Of a DNA stretch of 64,000 nt, positions 8,102 to 19,000 are shown piece after piece (the first letter of the stretch is position 1; each line of letters starts with the position of its first letter). The DNA lies in NCBI RefSeq assembly GCF_002338065.1, contig NZ_DDHJ01000015.1:320271-384270 (forward strand). Reading direction: 5' to 3'. Source of the DNA: Pseudomonas sp. UBA1879. GTDB taxonomy: Bacteria > Pseudomonadota > Gammaproteobacteria > Pseudomonadales > Pseudomonadaceae. The notes beneath the pieces were generated by a model that was not told the origin of the DNA, searched no databases, and saw only the letters and a program-made list of their open reading frames with translations. Position numbers and translations under genes: made by a program.

Positions 8102-11100
8102 CGAAAGCGGTATTGTTCAAACGGATCGCGCTTTACGGCGCGGCGGGTGTATTGGGCATCGTGCTGCTGGTCGGCGTGGCGGTGAGTGTCATTCTCGGCA
8201 CCGAATCCGGAAGCCGGTGGGCGCTGGGGCAGGTGCCCGGTTTGCAAGTGCAGCAGTTCTCCGGTCGCCTCGGCGGCCACTGGCAGGCGGATTCGCTGGT
8301 CTGGCAACAGGGCGAGAGCAAAGTCGAAGTGGATGCACCGATGTTCGCTTGGTCGCCATCGTGCCTGACCCGCATGACCCTGTGCATCGACACCTTGCAA
8401 ACCGGGGACGTCCGCTTGCATTTCGCCCCGTCCGAAGAGGCGCCGAGCGAAGGCCCTGTCACGTTGCCCGACTTGAAATTGCCCTTGGCGCTCGAATTGG
8501 GGCGGGTGCAGATCGGCAGCGTACACCTAGACGGTCTGGAGCAGGTCAGGGACGTGCAACTGGTCGCGCATTGGACAGCGGAGGGCCTGAAGATCGATTC
8601 GGTCCATGCCCGGCGTGACGACATCGTCCTCGACTTGAGCGGGTTGCTCACCCCCAGCGCTGACTGGCCATTGACCGCCGAGGGGCAGGTCAAGCTGCCG
8701 GACGTCAGCGGGCAGCCGCTTGCTCTGACGTTGAATGTAAGCGGCGATTTGCTCAAGACCCTGAACCTCAACGCCCAGACCCACGGCTACATCGACGCCA
8801 AGTTGGTGGGCCAATTGCAGCCGCTGGTGGAACACCTGCCCGCCGAGGTGGCGATTACTAGTGACGCCTTCAAGCCCAGCGCTGACCTGCCTGACACGCT
8901 GCAACTCAACGGGCTGACCCTGACGGCGAAAGGTGACCTGGCGCAAGGCTACGCCATTATAGGCAACGCCACCCTCCCGGCGGAACAAGGGCCGGTGTCG
9001 CTGGCGTTGCAGGGACGGGTGGATGCCAAAGGCGCAGACATCGCCGCTCTGGATCTGAGCGCCAGCCCCACCCAACGCCTCAAAGCCAGCGGCAAGCTGG
9101 ACTGGCAGAAGGGGCTGAGCGCCGATGCAAAAATCGACTGGCTGGATTTTCCCTGGCACCGCTTGTACCCGATCATCGACGAGCCGCAGGTCAGCATTCA
9201 TACCTTTACCGGTGAAGTGTCTTACACCGATGGCAAATACCTCGGCAACTTCGCGGGGGCTTTCAAAGGTCCGGCCGGGCCGTTCAGCCTGACCAGCCCG
9301 TTCAGCGGTGATCTGCAACAGATCTTTCTGCCCCAAGTGGCGCTGGTCGCGGGACAAGGCAAAGCCAGTGGGCATGTGAATGTCGGTTTTGCGGAAGGGG
9401 TGTCATGGGACACCGCGCTTGACCTTTCGGCGCTGGACCCGTCGTTCTGGGTGGGCGAGCTTCCGGGTTCGCTGGCTGGCCCGTTGCGCAGCAAGGGCGC
9501 CTTCAACAACGGACGAGTGGATTTGAATGCCGACCTGGACCTGAAAGGACGCCTGCGCGGCCAACCTGCCGTTCTGCAAGTCAAGGCTGACGGTGCTGGC
9601 GACAGGTGGAACGTCAGCGCGCTGGACATTCGCCTGGGTGACAACCGCATTCAGGGCGCGGGCAGCTTCCAGCAGAAGCTGACTGCGCAACTGGATCTGA
9701 ACCTGCCGCGTCTCGGCCAACTGTGGCCACGCCTGCAAGGCCAGGCCAAGGGACGTGTGGAGATGGCCGGTACGTTACAAGCGCCACAGGGCCAGTTCGG
9801 ACTGCAAGGGAACCAGATCGCGTATGACACCCATAAGCTGCAAAGCCTGAACCTGAACGCCACACTCGACAGCGCGCAGCGTGCCACTGTCGACCTGAAG
9901 ACCACGGGCATTCAGACCGGCGACACCTCGTTAGGCACGCTGACCCTGAACGGGCAGGGCGACATCAAGCGTCAGCAACTCAAGCTCGACCTGCAGGGGC
10001 CGTTGCTGAAACTGGCGCTGGCCCTCGATGGAACGCTGGACAAAGGCAATTGGCGCGGTCGCCTGGCCAGCGGCGACATCCAGACCGGCGGCCAGGACTG
10101 GAGGCTGCAACAACCGGCGAAGCTGGAGCGCCTGGCAGACGGCAGGGTCAATTTCGGCGCCCACTGTTGGCTGTCCGGGCCGGCAAGTCTGTGTGGCGAG
10201 GATCAACGCCTCATGCCAGACCCGCGCCTGCGTTATCACCTCAAGCAATTTCCGCTCGAAAGCCTGGCGCAGTGGCTGCCCAAGGATTTTGCCTGGAAGG
10301 GCTCGCTCAATGCCGACGTGCAATTGGACGTTCCGGCTTCCGGGCCGAACGGTCAGATCACGATCGACGCTAGCGGCGGCACCTTGCGGGTGAAGGATAA
10401 AAACCAGTGGCTGGACTTCCCCTATCAGGCCCTCAAGCTCACCAGCAGCCTGACCCCGAAAAAGGTCGACACTCGCCTCGACTTCCGCGGCGGCAAGCTT
10501 GGCGAGTTGCTGGCCAGCCTGAGCATCGACCCGTTGGGCAAGAACAAACCGGTGAGTGGCGACTTCAGTCTGACAGGGCTGGACGTCTCAGTGGCCCGGC
10601 CCTTCGTGCCGATGATTGAAAAGCTCAACGGCAAGCTCAATGGCAATGGGCGCATCACCGGCAACCTGCTCGCGCCTCAGGTCAACGGCAACGTGACCTT
10701 GAGCGACGGCGAGGTGTCCGGACCGGAACTCCCGGTCAGCCTGGAAAAACTCAACGTGCAGGCGCTGATTGCCGGTGAAAACGTACAGCTCAAAGGTCAG
10801 TGGAGCAGCGGGCCGAGCGGGCGGGGCAGCATCGGCGGACACATTGGCTGGGCGGAGGCGCTGGACGTCAATGTCAGCCTGCAAGGTACGCAGCTGCCGA
10901 TCACGGTCGAGCCCTACGCGAAGCTTGAAGCGGCGCCTGATCTGAACATCACGCTGCAAGGGGAGCGGTTGGCGGTGTCCGGCAAGGTGTTGATCCCCAA
11001 AGGGACGATCACGGTGCGTCAATTGCCGCCGTCCACGGTGAAGGTGTCGGACGATACGGTGATCGTCGGCGCGCAGACCAAAGAGGGCAAACCGCCGATG

Positions 11101-11790
11101 GCCATTGCCATGGACATCAACGTCGAGGTGGGGCAAGAGAAGCTCAGCTTCACCGGTTTCGGGCTCACGGCCAACCTTGCCGGGCATGTCCACATCGGTG
11201 ACAACCTGGACACCCGCGGCGAACTCAACCTGAACGACGGTCGCTATCGGGCCTACGGCCAGCGCCTGACCATCCGTAAAGCGCGGCTGCTGTTCGCAGG
11301 CCCTGTGGACCAGCCGTACCTGGATATCGAAGCGATCCGGCAGACCGACGATGTGATCGCCGGGATTCGCCTGACCGGCAGCGCTGAGCAACCAACGACC
11401 ACGGTATTTTCGGAACCGGCGATGAGTCAGGAGCAGGCGTTGTCGTATCTGGTCCTCGGGCGGCCTCTGAGCACCAACGGCGAAGACAGCAACATGATGG
11501 CCCAGGCAGCGTTGGCGCTAGGGCTGGCAGGCGGGTCGTCCACGGCGGGAAAACTGGCGTCGGGGCTTGGTATCAAGGACTTCGACCTGGACACTTCCGG
11601 CAGCGGCGACAAGACCGCCGTCGTGGCCAGTGGCAAGATTACCGACAAGCTGAGCCTGCGATATGGGGTAGGGGTGTTCGAGCCGACGAATACCATCGCC
11701 TTGCGGTATCTGCTGAGCAAGAAGGTGTACGTCGAAGCCGCCAGCGGCATTGCCAGCTCATTGGACATCTTTTACAAGCGGGATTTTTGA
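8098..11790 (+). CDS. tamB: Translocation and assembly module subunit TamB
   Basis: A 1230-residue AsmA-like/DUF490 bridge protein. An N-terminal transmembrane anchor (about residues 10-32, YGAAGVLGIVLLVGVAVSVI) is followed by a very long beta-rich taco-shaped periplasmic region, and the conserved DUF490 domain fills the last third, ending SSLDIFYKRDF. It spans the periplasm and docks on TamA. Translation starts at GTG 8098, overlapping the TamA stop by four bases (GTGA), so the pair is almost certainly translationally coupled. Length is normal for Pseudomonas homologues. Confidence 0.94.
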   Translation: MTKAVLFKRIALYGAAGVLGIVLLVGVAVSVILGTESGSRWALGQVPGLQVQQFSGRLGGHWQADSLVWQQGESKVEVDAPMFAWSPSCLTRMTLCIDTLQTGDVRLHFAPSEEAPSEGPVTLPDLKLPLALELGRVQIGSVHLDGLEQVRDVQLVAHWTAEGLKIDSVHARRDDIVLDLSGLLTPSADWPLTAEGQVKLPDVSGQPLALTLNVSGDLLKTLNLNAQTHGYIDAKLVGQLQPLVEHLPAEVAITSDAFKPSADLPDTLQLNGLTLTAKGDLAQGYAIIGNATLPAEQGPVSLALQGRVDAKGADIAALDLSASPTQRLKASGKLDWQKGLSADAKIDWLDFPWHRLYPIIDEPQVSIHTFTGEVSYTDGKYLGNFAGAFKGPAGPFSLTSPFSGDLQQIFLPQVALVAGQGKASGHVNVGFAEGVSWDTALDLSALDPSFWVGELPGSLAGPLRSKGAFNNGRVDLNADLDLKGRLRGQPAVLQVKADGAGDRWNVSALDIRLGDNRIQGAGSFQQKLTAQLDLNLPRLGQLWPRLQGQAKGRVEMAGTLQAPQGQFGLQGNQIAYDTHKLQSLNLNATLDSAQRATVDLKTTGIQTGDTSLGTLTLNGQGDIKRQQLKLDLQGPLLKLALALDGTLDKGNWRGRLASGDIQTGGQDWRLQQPAKLERLADGRVNFGAHCWLSGPASLCGEDQRLMPDPRLRYHLKQFPLESLAQWLPKDFAWKGSLNADVQLDVPASGPNGQITIDASGGTLRVKDKNQWLDFPYQALKLTSSLTPKKVDTRLDFRGGKLGELLASLSIDPLGKNKPVSGDFSLTGLDVSVARPFVPMIEKLNGKLNGNGRITGNLLAPQVNGNVTLSDGEVSGPELPVSLEKLNVQALIAGENVQLKGQWSSGPSGRGSIGGHIGWAEALDVNVSLQGTQLPITVEPYAKLEAAPDLNITLQGERLAVSGKVLIPKGTITVRQLPPSTVKVSDDTVIVGAQTKEGKPPMAIAMDINVEVGQEKLSFTGFGLTANLAGHVHIGDNLDTRGELNLNDGRYRAYGQRLTIRKARLLFAGPVDQPYLDIEAIRQTDDVIAGIRLTGSAEQPTTTVFSEPAMSQEQALSYLVLGRPLSTNGEDSNMMAQAALALGLAGGSSTAGKLASGLGIKDFDLDTSGSGDKTAVVASGKITDKLSLRYGVGVFEPTNTIALRYLLSKKVYVEAASGIASSLDIFYKRDF

Positions 11791-11805
11791 CGCTCAGCGA
11801 GCCTG

Positions 11806-11905
11806 GGAGAGGTGGGCCTGCTCGCGATCGAAGGGTGTCAGACACCCCTGAGGGTGCCTGATACACCGCCAATTGCGAGCAAGCTCACGCCGATAGGCAT
11901 TCGCG
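11806..11905. repeat. Pseudomonas intergenic palindromic repeat (GAGCTTGCTC class)
   Basis: Arms gtgggcctgctcgcgatcg and caattgcgagcaagctcacg are inverted around an internal hairpin (GGTGTCAGACACC-like). It fills the gap between tamB and the convergent aldo-keto reductase gene and could end transcription from both sides. Confidence 0.6.
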
Positions 11906-11906
11906 A

Positions 11907-12902
11907 CTAGCCATTCACCAGCTTCATCGCCGCCTCGGGATACCGTCCACCGGCCACGGCCTCAACCGGGAACAGGTCTTTCAGTGCCTGCAACTCGCTG
12001 GCAGTGAGCGTCACGTCCAGCGCCGCGGTGTTCTCTTCCAGGTACCTGCGTTGCTTGGTCCCGGGAATCGGGATGACGTCGTTGCCTTGGGCCAGCACCC
12101 ATGCCAACGCCAGTTGCCCGGCGCTGATGCCTTTAGCTGCGGCCAGTTGCTGAACCTTTTCCACTAGCTGAAGGTTTTTGCTGAAATTCTCACCCTGAAA
12201 GCGTGGGCTGTTTCGGCGATAGTCATCGGCAGCGAAGTCATTGGGGCTTTTCAAAGTGCCAGTGAGGAAACCTCGGCCCAGCGGACTGTAGGGCACGAAC
12301 GCGATGCCGAGCTTGCGGCAAGTCTCCAGCACGCCGTTCTCCTCAGGTTCACGACTCCACAACGAGTACTCGGTTTGCAGGGCTGCAATAGGGTGGACCT
12401 TGTGTGCACGTTCCAGCGTACTGGCCGACGCCTCGCTCAGGCCCAGATAACGCACCTTGCCCGCCTTGACCAGCTCGGCCATGGCGCCTACCGATTCTTC
12501 GATGGCGATCTTCGGGTCGATCCGGTGCTGGTAGTACAGATCCAGCGTGTCGATCTTGAGGCGCTTCAACGTACCGTCAATGGCATTGCGAATGTATTCC
12601 GGACTGCCGTTGACGCCACGGGCTGCGGCATCGCCCGGTGTGCGCACGATGCCGAACTTGCTGGCAATGAACGCTTGATCCCGTTTGCCGCTCAACGCTT
12701 TGCCCAGCAACTCTTCGTTGGTGTGGGGGCCATACATGTCGGCGGTGTCGAACAGCGTGACGCCCAATTCCAGCGCGCGGTGGATCGTTGCAATGGCTTC
12801 CTGCGTATCGCCGCCGGTGGTGTAGAAGTCAGTCATACCCATGCATCCCAGGCCGACAGCCGACACATGAGGTCCATTCTTGCCAAGTTGACGCGTTTGC
12901 AT
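11907..12902 (-). CDS. Aldo/keto reductase (AKR13/YakC-like)
   Basis: A 331-residue NADPH-dependent TIM-barrel oxidoreductase. The catalytic tetrad is visible as D52 and Y57 (FDTADMYG), K82 (IASKFG) and H126 (YYQHRID). The C-terminal cofactor segment reads VIPIPGTKQRRYLEEN. The N-terminus MQTRQLGKNGPHVSAVGLGC is the standard family opening. Such enzymes reduce small aldehydes and ketones; the physiological substrate is unknown. It faces away from a LysR regulator 130 bp upstream, which is its probable controller. Confidence 0.9.
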   Translation of the reverse strand: MQTRQLGKNGPHVSAVGLGCMGMTDFYTTGGDTQEAIATIHRALELGVTLFDTADMYGPHTNEELLGKALSGKRDQAFIASKFGIVRTPGDAAARGVNGSPEYIRNAIDGTLKRLKIDTLDLYYQHRIDPKIAIEESVGAMAELVKAGKVRYLGLSEASASTLERAHKVHPIAALQTEYSLWSREPEENGVLETCRKLGIAFVPYSPLGRGFLTGTLKSPNDFAADDYRRNSPRFQGENFSKNLQLVEKVQQLAAAKGISAGQLALAWVLAQGNDVIPIPGTKQRRYLEENTAALDVTLTASELQALKDLFPVEAVAGGRYPEAAMKLVNG

Positions 12903-13032
12903 GATGCCGTCCTTTTTGAAGTAGGAGGTTTGAAGACATCACCATCATGCCCATCGACAGATTTGGGATAAACCGGCTAAAAATGCTTTCACTATTGGAT
13001 TTTTCTAAACAATCCCGATTTCCGGAGCCACG

Positions 13033-13950
13033 ATGGACCGATTCAACGCCATGCGCGCCTTCACCCGGATCGTCGACCTGGGCGGCTTCAGCAAAGCTGC
13101 CGACAGCCTGCACCTGCCGCGCGCGTCGGTGACGATCCTGATCAAACAGCTGGAGGCCCATCTGGGCGTACAACTGCTGCTGCGCACCACCCGACATGTC
13201 ACGCCGACGGCTGACGGGCAGGCGTATTACGAGCGCTGCGTCAGCCTGCTCAGTGACCTGGACGACGCCGAGTCGATCTTTTCCTCTAACGCCAAGGCCC
13301 CGGAAGGCGTTTTGCGCGTGGACATGCCGTCAGGGGTGGGGCGGCTGATTCTCATGCCCGCGCTGCCTGCGTTCACCGGCCGTTATCCGGGTCTGGACAT
13401 GGAAGTGGGCATGACCGATCGCCCCGTCGATCTGATCCGCGACGGCGTCGACTGCGTCATCCGTGGCGGTCAGGCGCTGGACCATTCGCTGGTGGCGCGT
13501 CCGCTGGCGCACATGCGGCAAGTGATCTGCGCCAGCCCGGCGTATCTGGACCGGCATGGCATACCGCTGACGCTCGATGATCTGCGCCAGCACAAGGTCA
13601 TCGAGTATTTTTCGGCCACGTCGAATAAACGCTACGGACTGGAGTTCGTCATCGATGGCAAGGACCAGGCATTCAGCCTGCCAAAGTCGCTGGCGACCAA
13701 CAGTGCCGACGGTTATCTGGCGGCTTGCGCGGCGGGTTATGGACTGGTCCAGACCCCGTGGTACCACGCCGCCGAAGCGCTGCGGCGAGGTGAAGTGGTG
13801 GAAGTGCTGGCTGACCATCCTCAGCCTCGGCTGGCGTTGACCGCGCTCTACCCGGCCCATCGGCAGATGTCGCGACGGGTGCGGGTATTCATCGACTGGA
13901 TGGTGGAGCTGTGTGCCACACCAGGCCTGTTGGACAAGCCGGGTGTCTGA
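13033..13950 (+). CDS. LysR-family transcriptional regulator
   Basis: A 305-residue LysR regulator of the large DsdC/AaeR-like group. The helix-turn-helix is within residues 1-60 (MRAFTRIVDLGGFSKAADSL, LPRASVTILIKQLE, LLLRTTRHVTPT), followed by the effector-binding domain starting GVLRVDMPSGVGRLIL. Start ATG 13033 has GGAG 8 nt upstream. Divergent placement next to the aldo/keto reductase points to control of that gene, possibly in response to reactive carbonyls; this is inference from layout only. Confidence 0.88.
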   Translation: MDRFNAMRAFTRIVDLGGFSKAADSLHLPRASVTILIKQLEAHLGVQLLLRTTRHVTPTADGQAYYERCVSLLSDLDDAESIFSSNAKAPEGVLRVDMPSGVGRLILMPALPAFTGRYPGLDMEVGMTDRPVDLIRDGVDCVIRGGQALDHSLVARPLAHMRQVICASPAYLDRHGIPLTLDDLRQHKVIEYFSATSNKRYGLEFVIDGKDQAFSLPKSLATNSADGYLAACAAGYGLVQTPWYHAAEALRRGEVVEVLADHPQPRLALTALYPAHRQMSRRVRVFIDWMVELCATPGLLDKPGV

Positions 13951-14063
13951 TGCTTCATCCGGCAACAAATTCGCGGATAGCGGTAGGTCGCTCACCGGTT
14001 TCGTGGTTAACTTCCGGTCGTGTCGTAAACCGAACCTGCCACCTCAAAATAAGGACTCCGCCC

Positions 14064-14564
14064 ATGGCTCAAGTGACTCGTAGAGGCTCCCCGGTACAGA
14101 TCAGCGGCGAACTGCCCGCCGTCGGCAGCAAGGCCCCGGCCTTCAAACTGGTCGGTGCCGACCTGTCTGACGTGACCCTGGAAAGCTTCGCCGGCAAGCG
14201 CAAAGTGCTGAACATCTTTCCGAGCGTCGACACTCCGACCTGCGCCACGTCCGTGCGCAAGTTCAACGCGCAGGCCAATGACCTGAACAACGCTGTCGTG
14301 CTGTGCATCTCCGCCGACCTGCCGTTCGCCCAAGCCCGTTTCTGCGGTGCGGAAGGCCTGGAAAACGTGAAAAACCTGTCGACCATGCGCGGTGCCGAGT
14401 TCATGGAGAACTACGGCGTGGCCATCGCAGACGGTCCAATGGTCGGTCTGACCACCCGCGCCGTGGTGGTGCTGGACGAGAACGACACTGTTCTGCACAG
14501 CGAACTGGTGCCGGAAATCGGGCAGGAGCCTGACTACGAGGCGGCGCTGGCTGTTCTCAAGTAG
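14064..14564 (+). CDS. tpx: Thiol peroxidase (atypical 2-Cys peroxiredoxin)
   Basis: A 166-residue Tpx that reduces hydrogen and organic peroxides with thioredoxin as reductant. The peroxidatic cysteine is C60 in SVDTPTCATSVRKFN with its T57/R65 partners, and the resolving cysteine is C94 in FAQARFCGAEG. ATG 14064 has AAGGA eight bases upstream and gives the standard MAQVTRRGSPVQISGELP start; the frame is open back to 13911 but that part overlaps the LysR gene. A clean rho-independent terminator follows, so it is monocistronic. Export is not predicted. Confidence 0.95.
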   Translation: MAQVTRRGSPVQISGELPAVGSKAPAFKLVGADLSDVTLESFAGKRKVLNIFPSVDTPTCATSVRKFNAQANDLNNAVVLCISADLPFAQARFCGAEGLENVKNLSTMRGAEFMENYGVAIADGPMVGLTTRAVVVLDENDTVLHSELVPEIGQEPDYEAALAVLK

Positions 14565-14616
14565 TTCAGGGTTGCGGAGTGTCCGGTCTGTTCCGGTAAC
14601 ACTTCGCAAAACAAGG

Positions 14617-14643
14617 CGGCCTGACTCGATCAGGCCGTTTTTA
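14617..14643 (+). terminator. Rho-independent terminator of tpx
   Basis: An eight-base perfect stem (CGGCCTGA / TCAGGCCG) with loop CTCGA is followed by TTTTTA. It lies 52 bp after the tpx stop codon. Confidence 0.85.
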
Positions 14644-14760
14644 TTTGCAGTTCAGCACGTTACCCCCGTCAGCGTTCGGTAAATTGCCGGTAAAGGCGCT
14701 TTGCTTGGCGCGTAACTATGCTTATTGTTCAGCCTCCCGCGCATCTTGGTCTTTTTATTC

Positions 14761-16086
14761 ATGCAATCGTCCGCTCCTCGTCGTTCCCGTCGCTGGCTGA
14801 TCAGTCTGCTGGTTTTAATCGTGATTGCCGCCGTCTGCTGGCATTTCTGGCCAGGCTCCGCCAGCAAAACCGATGCGAAGGCGCAGAACAGCGCGGCGGC
14901 TCAAAAAGGCGCCAGCCGCAGCGGTGGCGCGGGCAAGGCCGCTGGACCACGGCCTGGCTTCGGTGGCTCGACCGTACCTGTACCGGTTCGGGTCGCCCCG
15001 GCGAACACCGGCGACTTCCCGATTTATTACAAGGCACTGGGCACCGTGACGGCACTTAACACCATCAACGTGCGCAGCCGGGTAGCGGGCGAGTTGGTGA
15101 AGATCAACTTCCAGGAAGGCCAGCAGGTCAAGGCGGGCGACCTGCTGGCGGTCATCGACCCTCGTAGCTATCAGATCGCCTTGCAGCAAGCCGAAGGCAC
15201 CCTGATGCAAAATCAGGCGCTGCTGAAAAACGCGCAGATAGATGTGCAGCGTTATCGCGATCTCTATAAAGAAGACAGCATCGCCAAGCAGACACTGGAT
15301 ACTGCCGAATCATTGGTGGGCCAGTATCAGGGCACCATCAAGACCAATCAGGCCGCGATTGGCGACGCCAAGCTCAACCTCGATTTCACCCAGATCCGTG
15401 CGCCGATTTCCGGTCGCATCGGCCTGCGTCAGCTGGATGTCGGCAATCTGGTGGCGGCCAATGACACCACGGCCCTCGCGGTGATCACCCAGACCAAGCC
15501 GATTTCCGTCAACTTTACGCTGCCGGAAAAAGACCTTACCGACGTGATCGGCCACTACCGCACCGGGGAAAAACTGCTGGTCGAAGCATGGGACCGGGGC
15601 GATGTGAAATTGCAGGCCAAAGGGTATCTGGCCAGCATCGACAACCAGATCGACATTACTACTGGCACCCTCAAGTTCAAGGCGCGTTTCGATAACGACA
15701 CCGAAACGCTGTTTCCCAATCAGTTTGTCAACGCACGCCTGCTGGCGACCACCTTGAAAAATGTGGTGCTGGTGCCGTCGGCCGCTGTGCAATTCGGGGT
15801 CAACGGCACATTCGTTTACGTGCTGGACGGCGATAAGACGGTCCGCATCCGTGCGCTGAAAACCGGGCCGAGCGATGAAAAAGTCACGGTCATCACTGAA
15901 GGGCTGGCGGCGGGGGATCGTGTGGTATTGGAGGGCACCGACCGTTTGAAGGACGGCAGCACGGTGGAAGTGGTCAACGACAGTAAGGACGTGCCGGTGA
16001 CGCCGGGTGAGAAGCTGCAAGGGCAACCGTCCAAGGAGTCCGGTGAATCGGCCAGCGCCGACACCGCGAAGAAAGGCAACGTATGA
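14761..16086 (+). CDS. muxA: RND efflux periplasmic adaptor MuxA/MdtA
   Basis: A 441-residue membrane-fusion protein linking the inner-membrane pump to OpmB. It has an N-terminal membrane anchor (WLISLLVLIVIAAVCWHF), a low-complexity linker, then a biotinyl-lipoyl half-motif (GELVKINFQEGQQVKAGDLL), an alpha-hairpin, the returning lipoyl half (TQIRAPISGRIGLRQLDVGN) and beta-barrel/MP domains. ATG 14761 is preferred over a TTG at 14725 in the same frame. It is the first gene of muxA-muxB-muxC-opmB, equivalent to mdtABC plus an outer-membrane channel. MuxABC-OpmB exports several antibiotics, including novobiocin and macrolides, in P. aeruginosa. Its end overlaps muxB by four bases. Confidence 0.93.
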   Translation: MQSSAPRRSRRWLISLLVLIVIAAVCWHFWPGSASKTDAKAQNSAAAQKGASRSGGAGKAAGPRPGFGGSTVPVPVRVAPANTGDFPIYYKALGTVTALNTINVRSRVAGELVKINFQEGQQVKAGDLLAVIDPRSYQIALQQAEGTLMQNQALLKNAQIDVQRYRDLYKEDSIAKQTLDTAESLVGQYQGTIKTNQAAIGDAKLNLDFTQIRAPISGRIGLRQLDVGNLVAANDTTALAVITQTKPISVNFTLPEKDLTDVIGHYRTGEKLLVEAWDRGDVKLQAKGYLASIDNQIDITTGTLKFKARFDNDTETLFPNQFVNARLLATTLKNVVLVPSAAVQFGVNGTFVYVLDGDKTVRIRALKTGPSDEKVTVITEGLAAGDRVVLEGTDRLKDGSTVEVVNDSKDVPVTPGEKLQGQPSKESGESASADTAKKGNV

Positions 16087-19000
16087 ACCTGTCACGCCTG
16101 TTCATCCTCAGGCCCGTCGCCACGACGCTGAGCATGCTGGCCATCGTGCTGGCGGGGCTGATCGCCTACACCTTGTTGCCGGTGTCGGCGCTGCCACAGG
16201 TGGATTACCCGACCATCCGGGTCATGACGTTGTATCCGGGCGCCAGCCCGCAGGTGATGACCAGCGCGGTGACCGCTCCCCTGGAGCGCCAGTTCGGCCA
16301 GATGCCGGGCCTGACGCAAATGGCCTCCACCAGCTCAGGCGGCGCGTCGGTGATCACCCTGCGCTTCAGCCTCGACATCAACATGGACGTCGCGGAGCAG
16401 GAGGTGCAGGCCGCCATCAACGCCGCCACGAATCTGCTGCCCAATGATTTGCCGGCGCCGCCGACGTACAACAAGGTCAACCCGGCAGACACCCCGGTGC
16501 TGACCCTGGCGATCACCTCGAAAACCATGCTGCTGCCCAAGCTCAACGATCTGGTCGACACGCGCATGGCGCAGAAAATCTCGCAGATCAGCGGTGTGGG
16601 CATGGTCACCATCGCCGGCGGTCAGCGTCAGGCAGTGCGGATCAAGGTCAATCCGGACGCGCTGGCTGCCAACGGCCTCAACCTCTCGGACGTGCGCACG
16701 CTGGTCAGTGCCTCCAACGTCAACACGCCCAAGGGCAACTTCGACGGGCCGACCCGGGTGTCGATGCTCGACGCCAACGATCAGCTCAAATCCCCCGAGG
16801 AATATGCCAACCTGATCCTCGCCTACAACAACGGCGGCCCGCTGCGCCTGAAAGACGTGGCGCAGATCGTCGACGGCGCGGAAAACGAACGCCTCGCGGC
16901 CTGGGCCAATGAGAATCAGGCGGTATTGCTGAATATCCAGCGTCAGCCGGGGGCCAACGTCATTGAGGTGGTGGACCGGATCAAGGCGCTGCTGCCCAGC
17001 ATCACCAGCAACCTGCCGGCCGGTCTGGAGGTCGTGGTCCTGACCGACCGCACCCAGACCATTCGCGCCTCGGTGAGCGACGTTCAGCACGAGTTGCTGA
17101 TTTCCATCGTGCTCGTGGTGCTGGTGACGTTCCTGTTCTTGCGTCGGTTCAGCGCCACGATCATTCCTTCGGTGGCCGTGCCGCTGTCCCTGGTGGGCAC
17201 CTTCGGCGTGATGTACCTCGCCGGTTTTTCGGTGAACAACCTGACGTTAATGGCCATGACCATCGCCACCGGTTTCGTGGTGGATGACGCGATCGTCATG
17301 CTGGAAAACATTTCCCGGCACCTGGAGGAGGGCGAAACCCCGCTGCAAGCTGCGCTCAAGGGGGCCAGGCAGATCGGTTTCACGCTGGTGTCGCTGACGG
17401 TCTCGCTGATTGCTGTGCTGATCCCGCTGTTGTTCATGGCCGACGTGGTGGGACGGCTGTTCCGCGAGTTCGCCATTACCCTGGCGGTGGCGATTCTGAT
17501 CTCCCTGGTGGTCTCGCTGACCCTGACGCCGATGATGTGCGCCCGGCTGCTCAAGCGCGAGCCGAAAGAGGAGGAGCAGGGCCGCTTCTACCGCGCCAGT
17601 GGCGTCTGGATCGACTGGCTGATCGAGGCCTATGGGCGCAAATTGCAATGGGTGCTGAAACACCAGCCGATCACGCTGCTGATCGCCATCGCGACACTTG
17701 GCGTCACCGTGCTGCTGTACCTGGCGGTGCCCAAGGGCTTCTTTCCGGTACAGGACACCGGGGTGATTCAGGGCATTTCAGAAGCGCCGCAGTCGGTGTC
17801 GTTCGCGGCGATGAGTGAGCGTCAGCAGGCGCTGGCGAAGATCATCCTGCAAGACCCGGCGGTCGCCAGCCTGTCGTCGTACATCGGCGTGGACGGCGAC
17901 AATGCCACGCTGAACAGCGGGCGCATGCTGATTAACCTCAAGCCCCATGCCGAGCGCGACCTGTCGGCCACCGAGGTGATTCAGCGCCTGCAACCGGAAG
18001 TCGACCAACTGTCGGACATCCGCCTGTTCATGCAACCGGTGCAGGACCTGACCATCGAAGACCGCGTCAGCCGCACCCAGTACCAGTTCAGCATGTCCTC
18101 GCCGGACGCCGAACTGCTCGCCCTGTGGAGCGGCAAGCTGGGGGAGGCGCTGGCTCAGCGCCCGGAACTGACCGACGTCGCCAGTGACCTTCAGGACAAG
18201 GGCTTGCAGGTGTACCTGAATATCGACCGCGATGCCGCCAGTCGTCTGGGCGTCACCGTGGCGACCATCACCGACGCGCTGTACGACGCCTTTGGCCAGC
18301 GACAGATTTCAACGATTTATACCCAGGCCAGTCAGTACCGCGTGGTGCTGCAAGCGGCGGCCGGCAGTGAGTTGGGCCCGCAGGCGCTGGAGCAGATCCA
18401 CGTCAAGACCACCGACGGCGGGCAGGTCAAATTGTCCAGCCTGGCGAAGGTCGAGCAGCGTCAGGCGCAGTTGGCCATCGCGCACATCGGCCAGTTCCCG
18501 GCGGTGATGATGTCGTTCAATCTGGCCCCCGGCGTGGCCTTGGGCCAGGCGGTAGAGGTGATCGAGCAGGTGCAGAAGGACATCGGCATGCCGATTGGGG
18601 TGCAAACCGAATTCCAGGGCGCTGCCGAGGCGTTCCAGGCGTCGCTGTCGAGCACGCTGCTGCTGGTGCTGGCGGCGGTGGTGACGATGTACATCGTGCT
18701 GGGCGTGCTGTACGAGAGCTACATTCACCCGATCACCATCCTCTCGACCCTGCCGTCAGCGGCCATCGGTGCGTTGCTGGCGTTGATTCTCAGCGGCAAC
18801 GACTTGGGGATGATCGCCATCATCGGCATCATCCTGCTCATCGGTATCGTCAAGAAGAACGCGATCATGATGATCGACTTCGCCCTCGACGCCGAGCGCA
18901 ACCGGGGCGTCGATCCGCAAACCGCGATCTACGAAGCGGCGCTGCTGCGTTTCCGACCGATCCTGATGACAACCCTGGCCGCGCTGTTCGGCGCCATTCC

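Noticed and set aside
11913..14000. Aldo/keto reductase plus LysR as a mobile insertion
   Set aside because: No flanking direct repeats, integrase or shift in base composition; ordinary chromosomal pair.
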